Below are positions 1 through 9,582 of a stretch of 64,000 bases of DNA, piece by piece. The stretch spans positions 868,001-932,000 of the forward strand of contig NZ_CP012882.1 of the NCBI RefSeq assembly GCF_002224265.1, in the 5' to 3' direction. The notes below the pieces were generated by a model. The model worked only from the letters and a program-made list of their open reading frames with translations, did no database searches and had not been told where the DNA came from. The translations under genes were made by a program, and so were the position numbers. Numbering within the stretch: position 1 is the stretch's first letter; each line of letters begins with the position of its first letter. The DNA comes from Vibrio vulnificus NBRC 15645 = ATCC 27562 (GTDB taxonomy: Bacteria > Pseudomonadota > Gammaproteobacteria > Enterobacterales > Vibrionaceae).

Positions 1-46
1 GGGAATCACCGCATTAAAGTAATCCGTTTACTCATCAAAGTGATGT

Positions 47-77
47 AAAAATGCCGCGATATGTTCGCGGCATTTTT
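47..77. terminator. Bidirectional Rho-independent terminator
   Basis: A perfect 12-bp stem (AAAAATGCCGCG / CGCGGCATTTTT) closes a 7-base loop, with A and T runs on either side, so it can stop transcription in both directions. It lies about 125 bases after the stop of the leftward ABC ATPase gene and also faces whatever enters from the left. Confidence 0.85.
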
Positions 78-203
78 GTTTGTGACTCTTATTTTAAGCC
101 CAAGTCACTATTGGGTTGGCGGCCAAGCCAAGAACAGCCATGTTCCACTTATTCCATTGACGTTGTATGGTGAACTAGCGAGTTGGTCCTCGTTTGAGTC
201 GAT

Positions 204-1832
204 TTAAGCGACTTCTTCAATCATTGGCTCATCGAGATCAAACGACGCGCTGATGAGTTTTTTGGTGTAGTCACTTTTTGGCTGGTGGAAAATATCGTCA
301 GCACTCCCTTGCTCCATCACTTCGCCTTTTTGCATCACCAGTACGCGATCAGACAAGGCCTTAACCACCGAAAGATCATGACTGATAAACAGATAGCCGA
401 TGTTGTATTTTTTCTGCAGATCTTTAAGTAAGTCGATGACCGTCAATTGGACAGAGCGATCCAGTGCCGAGGTGGGTTCATCGAGCAGAATAAACGCAGG
501 TTTGAGAATCAACGCCCGTGCAATCGCAATGCGCTGACGTTGGCCACCGGAAAATTCGTGTGGATAACGGTTAATCGACGTCGGATCCAAACGCACTTCT
601 TTCAGCGCTTCACGTGCCATGCTCATACGTTGCTGCTTGCTTAGCTCAGGGCGGTGAACCGTCAATGCTTCGGTGATGATTTCGCCCACTGTCATGCGGG
701 GAGACAACGAACCATACGGGTCTTGGAATACCATCTGTACTTGTTTCTTGAGGTCAAAACGCGCTTTTTCACTTAACTGAGCAAGTGATTGACCTTGAAA
801 TTCGATCTCACCAGTGGAAGGCAATAAACCGATGAGCGCGCGCCCGAGTGTCGATTTTCCAGAACCCGACTCACCCACGATACCGAGTGTTTCGCCTTGT
901 TTTAATTGCAGCGAGATGCCTTTGACTGCTTCGAAATATTGGTTTCGACTCGGTAAAAAGTGAGGTTTGACGAGAAACTTAACACGAATATCTTGCGCTT
1001 TGAGCAGCATAGGAGCAGATTCATCAACCGCTTCTTTGCTTCCCTTTGGAATGGAATTGATCAGCATCTTTGTGTAGTCGTGCTGCGGGTTGGCAAACAG
1101 CGCTTGTGTGCTCCCTTCTTCAACGACTTCCCCTTTGCACATCACCAGCACGCGATCGGCAAAATGTTTCACCACGCCCAAATCATGGGTGATGAACAGA
1201 ATCGCCATGCCCATCTTGGCTTGAATCTCTTTGATCAGATAGAGCACTTCCGCTTGAACGGTAACATCTAGTGCAGTCGTGGGTTCGTCGGCAATTAAAA
1301 TTTCTGGTTCATTGATCAATGCCATCGCGATCATAATGCGTTGCAATTGGCCTCCAGAAAATTCATGAGGGAATTTTGTGTACGCCTGTTGCGGATTCGG
1401 TAAATGAACGAGCTCGAACAACTCCAGCACTCGGTGTTTCGCCTGTTTTTTCGTCACCTTGCGGTGACACATCATTGCTTCTGCAACTTGGATGCCCACA
1501 CGCATAAATGGATTGAGTGACGTCATTGGTTCTTGGAAAATCATCCCGATGCGATCGCCTCGGACCTTGCGCATCGCTTGTTCCGATTTCTCAAGAATCG
1601 ATTCCCCTTCAAACAAAATTGATGATTCCGAATGGACAATCGCGTTATTGGGTAACAGTTTCATCAAAGCACTGGAAGAGACAGACTTGCCGGAGCCAGA
1701 TTCACCGACAATCGAGAGGGTTTCTCCGGCTTGGAGATCGAAGCTAACATTCTTAACTGCATCGACGATTCCATCGTTGGTCTTAAAACTGACCGAGAGG
1801 TTGTTCACCGTAAGAATGGTTCTTGATGACAT
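204..1832 (-). CDS. Duplicated ABC transporter ATPase, YejF/DppDF-like (peptide type)
   Basis: This 542-residue protein carries two complete ABC ATPase domains in one chain. The first has Walker A GESGSGKS at residues 43-50, signature FSGGQ at 158-162 and Walker B LIADEP at about 179-184. The second has Walker A at 320-327 and FSGGQRQR at about 427-434. This tandem layout is typical of YejF-like ATPases that energise oligopeptide or microcin-C-type importers on the cytoplasmic face of the membrane. No permease or binding protein gene lies next to it: a terminator follows, and a small hypothetical gene precedes it by 14 bases. It must therefore work with permeases encoded elsewhere, or be an orphan. 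The family is sure; the substrate is not. Confidence 0.9.
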   Translation of the reverse strand: MSSRTILTVNNLSVSFKTNDGIVDAVKNVSFDLQAGETLSIVGESGSGKSVSSSALMKLLPNNAIVHSESSILFEGESILEKSEQAMRKVRGDRIGMIFQEPMTSLNPFMRVGIQVAEAMMCHRKVTKKQAKHRVLELFELVHLPNPQQAYTKFPHEFSGGQLQRIMIAMALINEPEILIADEPTTALDVTVQAEVLYLIKEIQAKMGMAILFITHDLGVVKHFADRVLVMCKGEVVEEGSTQALFANPQHDYTKMLINSIPKGSKEAVDESAPMLLKAQDIRVKFLVKPHFLPSRNQYFEAVKGISLQLKQGETLGIVGESGSGKSTLGRALIGLLPSTGEIEFQGQSLAQLSEKARFDLKKQVQMVFQDPYGSLSPRMTVGEIITEALTVHRPELSKQQRMSMAREALKEVRLDPTSINRYPHEFSGGQRQRIAIARALILKPAFILLDEPTSALDRSVQLTVIDLLKDLQKKYNIGYLFISHDLSVVKALSDRVLVMQKGEVMEQGSADDIFHQPKSDYTKKLISASFDLDEPMIEEVA

Positions 1833-1846
1833 TGTAATTCCTTGTC

Positions 1847-2347
1847 TTAGTTAAGGACGCGAGAAGCGTGCTGTGGAGCGCTACCATTAAAAAGCTGTAG
1901 CGTTGCAAACTGCGCGTGAGCGCGGTTGACATGATCTAACTCCAGCATCCATTGCGCATTACGTTGTGCTCGGCAAAACGCCGTCATGTACGAGAGCAAA
2001 TCATCGCAATGTTTGCTTAACATGGAGTGCACACGTTGAATGAGTTCACTTTGCTCAAGTGCCACAAATTGGAACAGAGCATAGGTGTTATTGAGGGTAG
2101 AAAAAGCGTCTTGATAGAGCCCCATGCGGTTATACAGTTCAGACTGCATGATACTGGCGTCACGCAATCCACTGAGCAAACAAACGAGCTGACACGGTTT
2201 GAGTTCACAGCCATGCGCGGCTGACTGAATATGGGTAGGCAAGTAAGTGAGCACTTCACTAAATAAGTGATGAGCTTCCGGCCAATGACCTTGTTCCATT
2301 AACTCTTGGGCTTTAAGAAAGCGCATCCAGCATTGTTCGATGTTCAC
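1847..2347 (-). CDS. Hypothetical protein, first gene of the unit with the ABC ATPase
   Basis: This 166-residue soluble protein has no signal peptide or membrane segment. The N-terminal part (about residues 9-60) reads like helical TPR-type repeat sequence ([17 protein letters not shown]), and the rest is also mostly helical, with several Cys and His residues but no recognised metal motif. It is the upstream member of a two-gene leftward unit, its stop lying 14 bases before the ATPase start. It is divergent from the Lon-family gene. Its function is not recognised; the position suggests co-expression with the ATPase only. Confidence 0.7.
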   Translation of the reverse strand: MNIEQCWMRFLKAQELMEQGHWPEAHHLFSEVLTYLPTHIQSAAHGCELKPCQLVCLLSGLRDASIMQSELYNRMGLYQDAFSTLNNTYALFQFVALEQSELIQRVHSMLSKHCDDLLSYMTAFCRAQRNAQWMLELDHVNRAHAQFATLQLFNGSAPQHASRVLN

Positions 2348-2615
2348 TTTACTCTCCTGTCTAAAACGCGATTTCTGGAGTTTAAATGAAACTTATTATC
2401 AAATGCAAGTTTATATCATTTGCCTTATTTTGTTTAACAATTGCTGCATTTATGCTCACTTGCGCTGGCGTGTTGCATAAGTCACTAAAAATTCTATTAT
2501 TTCCGACTAGACTTGAGGTAGTGTGGAGTAAAGAACCTCCTGAGAGCTCAATATAGCGAAGAATGGATTGAGCTAACTGGGAAGAATGACAAGAACAATA
2601 AACAAGGAGGCAGCT

Positions 2616-4976
2616 ATGGCGATTCAAAGATTATCCGCAGCACAACTCTATTCTGTGGCTGAATTAGAACAACTGCCATGTAAGTCAACCAAGGAGTTGG
2701 CTCCGATTGACGAGATTGTGGGGCAAGAACGCGCTCAAAAAGCGGTTGAGTTTGCTATGTCAATCAAGGAAAAAGGTTACAACATCTACGCCATTGGCCA
2801 GAATGGCCTAGGTAAGCGTACGATGATTTTGCGCTATTTAAACCGCCATCAACATGACGTGAATGCATTGTATGATTGGTGCTATGTCGCGAACTTCGAA
2901 GATATTCGCACCCCAAAAGTGCTCAAGTTACCGCAAGGGGTGGGCGTTCAGTTCCGTAATGATATTGAGAAGCTGATGACCAAGTTGGTCAACGCAATGC
3001 CGCTGGCGTTTGATAATGAAATGTATTATTCACGCGCCGATAAGCTGAAAAACCAACTGGTACAAAAGCAGGAACAAGAACTCGAGCGCATTACGAAAGA
3101 TGCCAAAGAAAAAGGCATTAGCCTGACAATTACCACACAAGGTGATTACCAGTTTGTCGCGTTGAACGGTGAAGAACTGCATACGGAGGAGACTTTTGAT
3201 GCTCTAAGCCGTAAAGAGCAGGAGTACTTTGGAGCAAGTATCGACGAACTTGAGGTGAACCTTCGTTCGATGGTGCGTAACTTAACCGAATGGGAAGAGT
3301 CTTACAGCGAGAAAATCAAAAAGCTCAATGACGATGTCACTCGCGATGTGATTACGCACTTTATCAAGCAACTTAAGCTCGATTATTCACAATATCCAGA
3401 GATCAAAACCTATTTAACGGAACTGCAAAAAGACATCATCGAAAACGCCGATATCTTTTTGGAGGAAACGGGTGAGCAAGGTGAAGTGGCCACCGCTTCT
3501 CTTGATAAGAAACTGCCGCGCCGTTACAAAGTGAACGTGCTAGTGAGTCGCAAGACGGGTGAGTTTCCTATTGTGGTAGAAGAAACACCAAACTATCACA
3601 CGCTGTTTGGCTCAATTGAAACCGCGACATTCAAAGGCACGGTATTTACCGATTTCTCCTTAATTCGTGCGGGTAGCTTGCACAAAGCCAATGGTGGTGT
3701 GCTGTTGATGGATGCACAAAAAGTGCTAGAGCAGCCGTATGTGTGGGATGGTCTAAAGCGAGCGCTTCGTTCTCGTCAGCTCAGCTTTACCTCGTTGGAG
3801 AAAGAGGTGACTCTCACAGGCGCGGTGTCACTTGATCCGGAACCGATTCCGCTCGACATCAAGATCATTTTGTTTGGTGACTATCGCACGTATCAGTTGT
3901 TACAACACTACGATCCAGAGTTCAGCGAGCTGTTCCGTGTCACCGCCGATTTTGAAGATGAAATGAAGCGTACACCGGAATCTGAACTTCAGTACGCGCG
4001 CTTTATCTCCAGTGTAGTGCACGACAATGGCATGTTGCATTGCGATAAGAAAGCCATTGCGCGCATCATTGAGCACAGCTCTCGTTTGGTGGGCGACCAA
4101 GGCAAGCTCTCATTGCATTCCGCGCACATTGCCAATTTGCTACGTGAGTCGAACTATGTGGCCAAGCAGTCTAACTCTAACATGATCCGCATCGGCCACG
4201 TTGAGGAGGCTCTGAGCAATCAAGAAATGCGAGTGAGCCGATTGCAAGATGCTGTGATGGAAGGATTTATTAATGGCACCACGTTAATTCGTACCGAAGG
4301 CAGTGCGGTGGGCCAAGTAAATGCGCTTTCTGTTTTGAGTACCAGCGATCACGCATTTGGCGCGCCAAACCGTATTACCGCCACTACTTGTTATGGTGAT
4401 GGTGAGGTGATCGATATTGAACGTAGCGTGGATTTGGGGGGCAGCATTCACTCTAAAGGCGTGATGATATTGTCGGCTTACCTCTCATCGGTATTTGGCC
4501 GCAACGCTAAGGTGCCCCTGACGACGACGATTACGTTTGAGCAATCGTATGGCGGTGTGGATGGCGACAGCGCCAGCATGGCGGAGTTGTGTGCCGTCGT
4601 GTCGGCGTTTTCTAAACAGCCAAACCGACAGGATATCGCGATCACCGGCTCGATGAACCAATTTGGTGAGTCACAGCCGATTGGTGGCGTGAACGAGAAG
4701 ATCGAAGGCTTCTTTGATGTGTGTGCTATCAAAGGTCGTCATGATCAACAAGGGGTGATTATTCCACGCTCGAATGTGCATAATCTGATGTTGAGACCAG
4801 ATATTGTTAAAGCCGTAGAAAAAGGCGATTTCCATATTTGGGCGATTGACCATGTCACCGAAGCCATTGAGATCTTTACCGGCAAATCGGCGGGCGAGCC
4901 CACCGATGATGGCAGCTACCCAATTGACACTATCTTTGGTATTGCTCAAGCAAAACTCAACGCGCTGAGAAAGTGA
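2616..4976 (+). CDS. Lon-family ATP-dependent protease (LonB-like, AAA_32 + Lon domain)
   Basis: This is a 786-residue AAA+ protease. The start is set at ATG 2616 because AAGGAGG lies 5 bases upstream; an in-frame ATG at 2586 lacks such a site. A P-loop (GQNGLGKRT) sits near residues 61-69. The C-terminal Lon protease domain shows the catalytic dyad as Ser652 in GDSAS and Lys695 in GGVNEKIEG, 43 residues apart as in Lon itself. It lacks the large N-terminal substrate domain of classical LonA, so it belongs to the Lon-like proteases common in gammaproteobacteria, presumed to act in cytoplasmic protein quality control. It is a single-gene unit ending in a terminator, divergent from the ABC ATPase pair. 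Confidence 0.92.
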   Translation: MAIQRLSAAQLYSVAELEQLPCKSTKELAPIDEIVGQERAQKAVEFAMSIKEKGYNIYAIGQNGLGKRTMILRYLNRHQHDVNALYDWCYVANFEDIRTPKVLKLPQGVGVQFRNDIEKLMTKLVNAMPLAFDNEMYYSRADKLKNQLVQKQEQELERITKDAKEKGISLTITTQGDYQFVALNGEELHTEETFDALSRKEQEYFGASIDELEVNLRSMVRNLTEWEESYSEKIKKLNDDVTRDVITHFIKQLKLDYSQYPEIKTYLTELQKDIIENADIFLEETGEQGEVATASLDKKLPRRYKVNVLVSRKTGEFPIVVEETPNYHTLFGSIETATFKGTVFTDFSLIRAGSLHKANGGVLLMDAQKVLEQPYVWDGLKRALRSRQLSFTSLEKEVTLTGAVSLDPEPIPLDIKIILFGDYRTYQLLQHYDPEFSELFRVTADFEDEMKRTPESELQYARFISSVVHDNGMLHCDKKAIARIIEHSSRLVGDQGKLSLHSAHIANLLRESNYVAKQSNSNMIRIGHVEEALSNQEMRVSRLQDAVMEGFINGTTLIRTEGSAVGQVNALSVLSTSDHAFGAPNRITATTCYGDGEVIDIERSVDLGGSIHSKGVMILSAYLSSVFGRNAKVPLTTTITFEQSYGGVDGDSASMAELCAVVSAFSKQPNRQDIAITGSMNQFGESQPIGGVNEKIEGFFDVCAIKGRHDQQGVIIPRSNVHNLMLRPDIVKAVEKGDFHIWAIDHVTEAIEIFTGKSAGEPTDDGSYPIDTIFGIAQAKLNALRK

Positions 4977-5024
4977 TAACGAATAAAATCAATATCTTAT
5001 GTTTTGATTTTCTAGTAACAAAGA

Positions 5025-5044
5025 CGGCTCCTAAGGGAGCCGTT
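5025..5044 (+). terminator. Terminator of the Lon-family gene
   Basis: The 7-bp stem CGGCTCC / GGAGCCG with a TAAG loop is followed by TTTAAT, about 50 bases after the protease stop codon. Confidence 0.85.
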
Positions 5045-5298
5045 TAATATTGAATTATTATCATTGATATGAGAGTTGTGAGTGTGACGTTGTTAGTGAA
5101 TTCTGAAAATTCGCTATCTCTTTTCAGGTTCACTGGGTTGTATTAACACTAGTCTTGATTTTTTAAGTGCGCAAATATTCCACAATTTATTATTAAATTA
5201 CTTAATATTTATGTGATATTGATTCCATATCAATGGGATTGAATGAAAAAATTGGCCCAATAGGCCAATTTCGTCTTCAATGGCATTTATCACCAATG

Positions 5299-6576
5299 TT
5301 AGCGCTGAAAAGTGACTTGCTCACGTTCACTAAGGTGGATGTGCGTTGTCGCAGGTTGTGTTTCTGCAATCACTTTACCGTGACGAACAGAGTAGCGAAC
5401 CGGTACTTGGCGACGCACGGCATCAAAACCATTTTCCGCAGGAAGGATCAGTAAGCTCCCAGGTTTACCTGCTTCAATGCCGTGTTTGTCTTGAATGTTC
5501 AGCGTACGCGCTGAGTTGGTGCTGATCAGATCAAGCGAGTTGTTGATTTGGTCGTACCCCATCACTTGGCAAACATGCAGACCCATGTGCAGCACTTGCA
5601 GCATGTTTGCTGTGCCGAGCGGATACCAAGGGTCGAAGACGTCATCGTGGCCAAAACAGACGTTGATGTTGGCGTTGAGCATCTCTTTTACGCGAGTCAC
5701 ACCACGACGTTTCGGGTAGTCATCAAAGCGACCTTGAAGGTGGATGTTGACCAGCGGGTTCGCCACGAAGTTGATGCCTGACATGCGCAGCAAACGGAAG
5801 AGGCGAGAGGCGTATGCACCGTTGTAAGAGCCCATTGCCGTTGTATGGCTTGCGGTTACCTTGTGGCCCATGTTGAACTTGTGCGCTAACGTCGCCAGAG
5901 TTTCAACAAAACGTGACTGCTCATCATCAATTTCATCACAGTGCACATCGATCAAACGGTCGTATTTTTGTGCCAGTTCAAAAACGTAATGCAGCGACTC
6001 AATGCCGTATTCACGAGTAAACTCAAAGTGAGGAATCGCGCCAATCACATCCGCACCTAATTGAACCGCTTCCTCTAGCAACTCTTTGCCGTTCGGGTAA
6101 GAAAGAATGCCTTCTTGCGGAAACGCAACGATTTGGATGTCTACCCACTCTTTCATCTCTTCACGCACTTCCACCATCGCTTTTAAGGCAATGAGTGTTG
6201 GGTCCGATACGTCAACGTGAGTACGAACGTGTTGCACACCGTTGGCGATTTGCCACTTAAGTGTTTGCTTCGCGCGTGATTTGACATCTTCAATCGACAA
6301 CGTCTCTTTGCGCTCAGCCCAACGCTCGATGCCTTCGAAAAGTGTTCCAGAGATATTCCAGCTTGGCTCACCCGCGGTTTGCGTGGTGTCTAGGTGAATG
6401 TGCGGCTCACAGAAAGGGGCGACCGCCATGCCGCCCTCGGCATCAAGAACATCACCGGTGTAATTGAGTTCGACATTGTTGTCTTCAATGCGCGTGAATT
6501 GACCATCCTCAATCAAAATTTGCTGGAGACCTTCCTGTCCTTTAAGCGTTGCATTCTTGATCAATAGTGTTGTCAT
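5299..6576 (-). CDS. codA: Cytosine deaminase
   Basis: This 425-residue amidohydrolase converts cytosine to uracil and ammonia for pyrimidine salvage in the cytoplasm. The amidohydrolase metal and catalytic residues are all visible: His59 and His61 in EPHIHLD, His212 and Glu215 in VHCDE, His244 in SHTTAM, and an Asp in GHDDVFDPW near residues 311-312. This pattern and the length match E. coli CodA closely. It is the second gene of a leftward codBA unit, starting 10 bases after the permease stop. Expression is probably driven from the promoter in front of codB, where a PurR-like operator lies. Confidence 0.95.
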   Translation of the reverse strand: MTTLLIKNATLKGQEGLQQILIEDGQFTRIEDNNVELNYTGDVLDAEGGMAVAPFCEPHIHLDTTQTAGEPSWNISGTLFEGIERWAERKETLSIEDVKSRAKQTLKWQIANGVQHVRTHVDVSDPTLIALKAMVEVREEMKEWVDIQIVAFPQEGILSYPNGKELLEEAVQLGADVIGAIPHFEFTREYGIESLHYVFELAQKYDRLIDVHCDEIDDEQSRFVETLATLAHKFNMGHKVTASHTTAMGSYNGAYASRLFRLLRMSGINFVANPLVNIHLQGRFDDYPKRRGVTRVKEMLNANINVCFGHDDVFDPWYPLGTANMLQVLHMGLHVCQVMGYDQINNSLDLISTNSARTLNIQDKHGIEAGKPGSLLILPAENGFDAVRRQVPVRYSVRHGKVIAETQPATTHIHLSEREQVTFQR

Positions 6577-6585
6577 GATGGTTCC

Positions 6586-7824
6586 TTACGCTGGCAGCTC
6601 GGCCAGTCTCTTTTTATTTAGAATAGGATTGAGAATTAGGTAGCTGATTGTGCCGCCGAGTACCGCATTGACCGGCACTACACCAGGAAGGAAGTGACCT
6701 GCGGCCACACCAATCGCTACGGCGATAATGCCAGCCCAGTTGACCGTTTGGAACTCTGCTGCGGCGAAATTGGAATAACGTTTACGGTTGATAAAGAAAT
6801 CCGCAATGATGACGCCACCAATGGGTGGAATGGCAAGCGACAGGAAGGTTAACCAGCCGACAAAGTTATTGTACAGCCATAGCGCACATAACGTGCCGAC
6901 CAAACCGTTCACCATGGAGATGTATTTGCTTGGCAAGCCTGTGATGTTTGAGAAGCCTAGACCGGATGCGTAAAGCGCGTTGTCGTTGGTGGTCCAGATA
7001 TTCAAACCAAGCACAATGATCGCCGGGATAAGCAGACCTTGCGCAATCATCACTTCAGAGATGTCGGATTGACCAGTGACCGCTGCACCTGCCGCACCAA
7101 AGAGGAACATCAGTGAGTTACCGATAAAGAATGCCACCATAGTCACCATCACCGCGCCTTTTGGCTTTCTGCCGAATCGTACGAAGTCTGCGGTTAGCGT
7201 CCCTGCACTGATGAAAGAGCCAACCACCATTGCGAGGGCAACAGAGAAGTCCAGCGGTTGCGCAGGTTGTACTTTTTGCAGCTCTGCCACACCACCTACG
7301 CTGTTGACTGCTTCGAGCACTGAATATCCGCCGAGCAGGGCAATCGCCGGTACGGCAATGGCAGATAATATCATCAGTGCAGAGATACCGAAGTAAACCG
7401 TCGCCGTCATTAATAAACCAGAGATGACGATGAGGGTGTTGGTATCAATGCCTGTCGCTTTGTTGACTGGAATCGCAAACATGGCCACGCCAACACCAAA
7501 CCAACCGACTTGTGTGCCGCCAAGCAGTGCGGAAGGAAGCCAAGAGCCTTTAGAACCAAAAGAGAAACGAGCGAGAAGGTGAGTAGAGAGACCAGTAGAA
7601 GCGCCAATGTAACCAAGAAAAGAAGTGTAAATACCGAGGATGAGGTTACCAATGAGAACAGCGAGGAAGAAATCGTTAAATGAAAGTCCAGTACCGAGTG
7701 AACCGCCTGTCCACATACTCGCGGAGAAGAAGGTGAGCCCTAACATCACCATGGTTAAAGACGCGACGCCTTTTCTGGCTGAGTTGGGAACCGGGCCCAA
7801 ACTGAAGTTATTATCGGCCGCCAT
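6586..7824 (-). CDS. codB: Cytosine permease (NCS1 family)
   Basis: This hydrophobic protein of 412 residues has about 12 membrane-spanning segments and imports cytosine across the inner membrane. The start is placed at the ATG whose first base is 7824: GGAGGT lies at 7829-7834, four bases upstream, whereas an alternative start at 7836 would lie upstream of that ribosome site. Segments such as GSLGTGLSFNDFFLAVLIGN and the C-terminal cytoplasmic LNKKR are typical of CodB. It is transcribed before codA with a 10-base gap, giving a codBA salvage operon. Confidence 0.95.
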   Translation of the reverse strand: MAADNNFSLGPVPNSARKGVASLTMVMLGLTFFSASMWTGGSLGTGLSFNDFFLAVLIGNLILGIYTSFLGYIGASTGLSTHLLARFSFGSKGSWLPSALLGGTQVGWFGVGVAMFAIPVNKATGIDTNTLIVISGLLMTATVYFGISALMILSAIAVPAIALLGGYSVLEAVNSVGGVAELQKVQPAQPLDFSVALAMVVGSFISAGTLTADFVRFGRKPKGAVMVTMVAFFIGNSLMFLFGAAGAAVTGQSDISEVMIAQGLLIPAIIVLGLNIWTTNDNALYASGLGFSNITGLPSKYISMVNGLVGTLCALWLYNNFVGWLTFLSLAIPPIGGVIIADFFINRKRYSNFAAAEFQTVNWAGIIAVAIGVAAGHFLPGVVPVNAVLGGTISYLILNPILNKKRLAELPA

Positions 7825-7927
7825 TTTTACCTCCACGATACAATAGAATAGTCATTATAGACCCAAATTTTGGGTAAACGGCGCGTATTATGGTGATGAA
7901 AATAAGGCTGTCAATGATGTTTTTGTT

Positions 7928-7943
7928 AATAAAACGTTTGCAT
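7928..7943. promoter_or_regulatory. Candidate PurR operator upstream of codBA
   Basis: The bottom strand reads ATGCAAACGTTTTATT. This differs from the PurR consensus (ACGCAAACGTTTTCNT) at two defined positions and keeps the invariant GCAAACGTTT core. It lies about 105 bases before codB. The E. coli codBA operon is repressed by PurR, so position and sequence agree. No binding data are available. Confidence 0.6.
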
Positions 7944-8111
7944 TTTACTTTTTTGTTTTTTTATTTAATAAAAACAAACGGATGTGATTTTCAATAAATG
8001 AAAAATAAAGAGTGGTATCAAGTTTGTTTTATCGCTTGTTTTTATGAATTATCTGACATTAATACGTTTTGTTTGTGAGCATGGGTGAGCAGTCGCTCAC
8101 CCACTTTCGAT

Positions 8112-9014
8112 CTAGGCTGTGACGGCAGTGCAGAAACTGACATCCGCGTGCTGGGTCTGCGGATCATAGGAATGATACAACTCAAAGCAAGGACGCTCAT
8201 CCGACTCCAAGCCACGCTCGACAAGCTGTGCCATCAACTCGTCCCATGCAGTGGCATATTGCGCGTTATCGGTAATGGTTTTACGGATGAACGCATACTC
8301 GCCGCCAGGAAAGTCTTTGATTTCGATCTCGCCATTTCCCTCTGCCTTTTCACAGTTAAGCAAGCAGATGTCCGTTCGACATTTGTCCGCAGGGGTAATC
8401 TCAGGGTTATCGTGATAAATGAAAATACAGGTGTTGCCCGCCAAACCACGCGGTCCTGCCCATTGATATAACTTTTGTGTGGCTGGTTCGTAGTTTTTGC
8501 CGTACTCACCAGTGACACGAATATAGGCAATTTTACTGGCTGGGAATGTTTGAATATCCATTGTGCTACTCCATGTTTGTGATTCCCCTCCAGTGTATGA
8601 GGGTTCTGTGAGTGCTTCGTGTCCATTCTTGCGTAGCGTGTGTCCAATCTTGCTCTCTTGCAGTACCAGAGCAAACTGTTCAAGCGTTTCACACTGTCGA
8701 ATTTGTGAGGGCGTAAGTCCAAAATGCTGCCGAAATGCTTTCGCTAAGCTTTGTGAGCTGGAGAATCCATAGTCTAGCGCCACCTCAGTCACGCTGGGTT
8801 TGCTGTAAAACAGCAGATTGGCAATCTTTTCCAGTCGAAGGCGACGCAAGTATTCATTAAGCGTCTCACCAGTGACCGCTTTAAAGATGCGATGGAAATG
8901 GTAAGGAGAAAGGTGGGCCAGCCGAGCAACTTCTTCTAGATTTAGAGGCGTGTCAAAGTGGTTCTCGAGATAGCGGATCACAGGGATCAAACGTTGTTGA
9001 TAATTGGTTTTCAT
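8112..9014 (-). CDS. AraC-family regulator with GyrI-like (SbmC/Rob-type) effector domain
   Basis: This regulator has about 300 residues. The N-terminal 100 or so form an AraC/XylS DNA-binding domain with two helix-turn-helix units (LEEVARLAHLSPYHFHRIFK, and VTEVALDYGFSSSQSLAKAF followed by FGLTPSQIR). The C-terminal 150 residues, from MDIQTFPASKIAYIRVTGEYG onward, are a GyrI-like domain of the kind that binds small amphipathic or drug-like ligands in Rob and SbmC relatives. The start is uncertain: ATGs with first base 9014 or 9020 both lack a good ribosome site, and a longer TTG start at 9086 is less likely. No obvious target operon adjoins it. The ligand is unknown. Confidence 0.85.
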   Translation of the reverse strand: MKTNYQQRLIPVIRYLENHFDTPLNLEEVARLAHLSPYHFHRIFKAVTGETLNEYLRRLRLEKIANLLFYSKPSVTEVALDYGFSSSQSLAKAFRQHFGLTPSQIRQCETLEQFALVLQESKIGHTLRKNGHEALTEPSYTGGESQTWSSTMDIQTFPASKIAYIRVTGEYGKNYEPATQKLYQWAGPRGLAGNTCIFIYHDNPEITPADKCRTDICLLNCEKAEGNGEIEIKDFPGGEYAFIRKTITDNAQYATAWDELMAQLVERGLESDERPCFELYHSYDPQTQHADVSFCTAVTA

Positions 9015-9128
9015 AATCATGACGGATGGATTGCAATGATGGATTTTGAATAATGAATCTTTCGATAGCCTAAGAGAATTTGACAAAGAAAGGAAAGTGT
9101 TTCGTAGGGAAGTTAGAGCGGACAGATA

Positions 9129-9236
9129 AAAAAAGAGCCAACCGCAAAAGGTGCGATTGGCTTATATATATGTGAACAAATCAAGTTCACTAACAACGTC
9201 AGTTGGCTAGGTGACCCTCGGCTTAATAAGGGTCGT
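9129..9236 (-). ncRNA. qrr: Qrr quorum-regulatory small RNA
   Basis: On the bottom strand this about 108-nt gene begins near ACGACCC and contains the Qrr signature: a 5' hairpin with CCGAGGGTCACCTAGCC, then the conserved target-pairing core at 9188-9210 (includes CCAACTGACGTTGTTAGTG). It ends with an AGCCAA / TTGGCT hairpin (9136-9162) and seven T residues. Qrr RNAs pair through Hfq with luxR/hapR-family and other mRNAs when LuxO is phosphorylated at low cell density. Length, core and terminator match known Vibrio Qrrs. A sigma-54 promoter and a LuxO site lie correctly upstream. Which paralogue (Qrr1-5) it is cannot be told here; it is not next to luxO, so it is probably not Qrr1. Confidence 0.93.
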
Positions 9237-9245
9237 ATTTATATA

Positions 9246-9261
9246 AGCAGAAAGCGTGCCA
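9246..9261 (-). promoter_or_regulatory. Sigma-54 promoter of the Qrr gene
   Basis: The bottom strand reads TGGCACGCTTTCTGCT, with GG (-24) and GC (-12) elements at the exact sigma-54 spacing. The -12 GC lies about 12 bases before the inferred RNA start near 9236. Qrr genes are known to need sigma-54 and phosphorylated LuxO. Confidence 0.9.
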
Positions 9262-9334
9262 ACTTTTTTTAGCGCTAAATTCCGCGTTTTTACCATGGTT
9301 TCTGTGATATTGGTTGCCTAGCTTGCTGGGGTGG

Positions 9335-9367
9335 TTGCAAATTGCAATTGCGTTTTGCGAATTATAA
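9335..9367. promoter_or_regulatory. LuxO operators upstream of the Qrr gene
   Basis: TTGCAAATTGCAA at 9335-9347 is a perfect match to the LuxO consensus TTGCAWWWTGCAA. A weaker copy, TTGCGAATTATAA (10 of 13), starts exactly 20 bases further at 9355, two helical turns away on the same face. Both lie roughly 80-110 bases upstream of the sigma-54 promoter, the usual place for a bacterial enhancer-binding protein. Confidence 0.8.
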
Positions 9368-9513
9368 TTAAAACGCTATTGATAGGGTGGTGTAATAACT
9401 AAATCTAATAATAAATCTATTTATAAATTGGGTGAGGTGTGTCGCCCTGCGAGTGTAGTGTTATGTCAGTGTGATTTGGGTTGATAAAGTCAAAAGGCAG
9501 AATAACGGAACTA

Positions 9514-9540
9514 AAAACGGAAGCTTCGAGCTTCCGTTTT
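9514..9540. terminator. Bidirectional terminator after mgtE
   Basis: A perfect 12-bp stem (AAAACGGAAGCT / AGCTTCCGTTTT) encloses a 3-base loop, with A and T runs on the two sides. It ends the leftward mgtE transcript and insulates the Qrr control region. Confidence 0.88.
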
Positions 9541-9582
9541 CTTTCACCTTGAGGTCAAGGTACTAAATGCGGTGATGGCTGC

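Noticed and set aside
2382..2627. 81-codon bottom-strand frame upstream of the Lon-family gene
   Set aside because: It overlaps the protease start region, is Cys/Ser rich without a motif, and lacks a ribosome site.
9020..9086. Longer start for the AraC/GyrI regulator (TTG at 9086)
   Set aside because: The added residues are unlike the family, and the TTG has no ribosome site.
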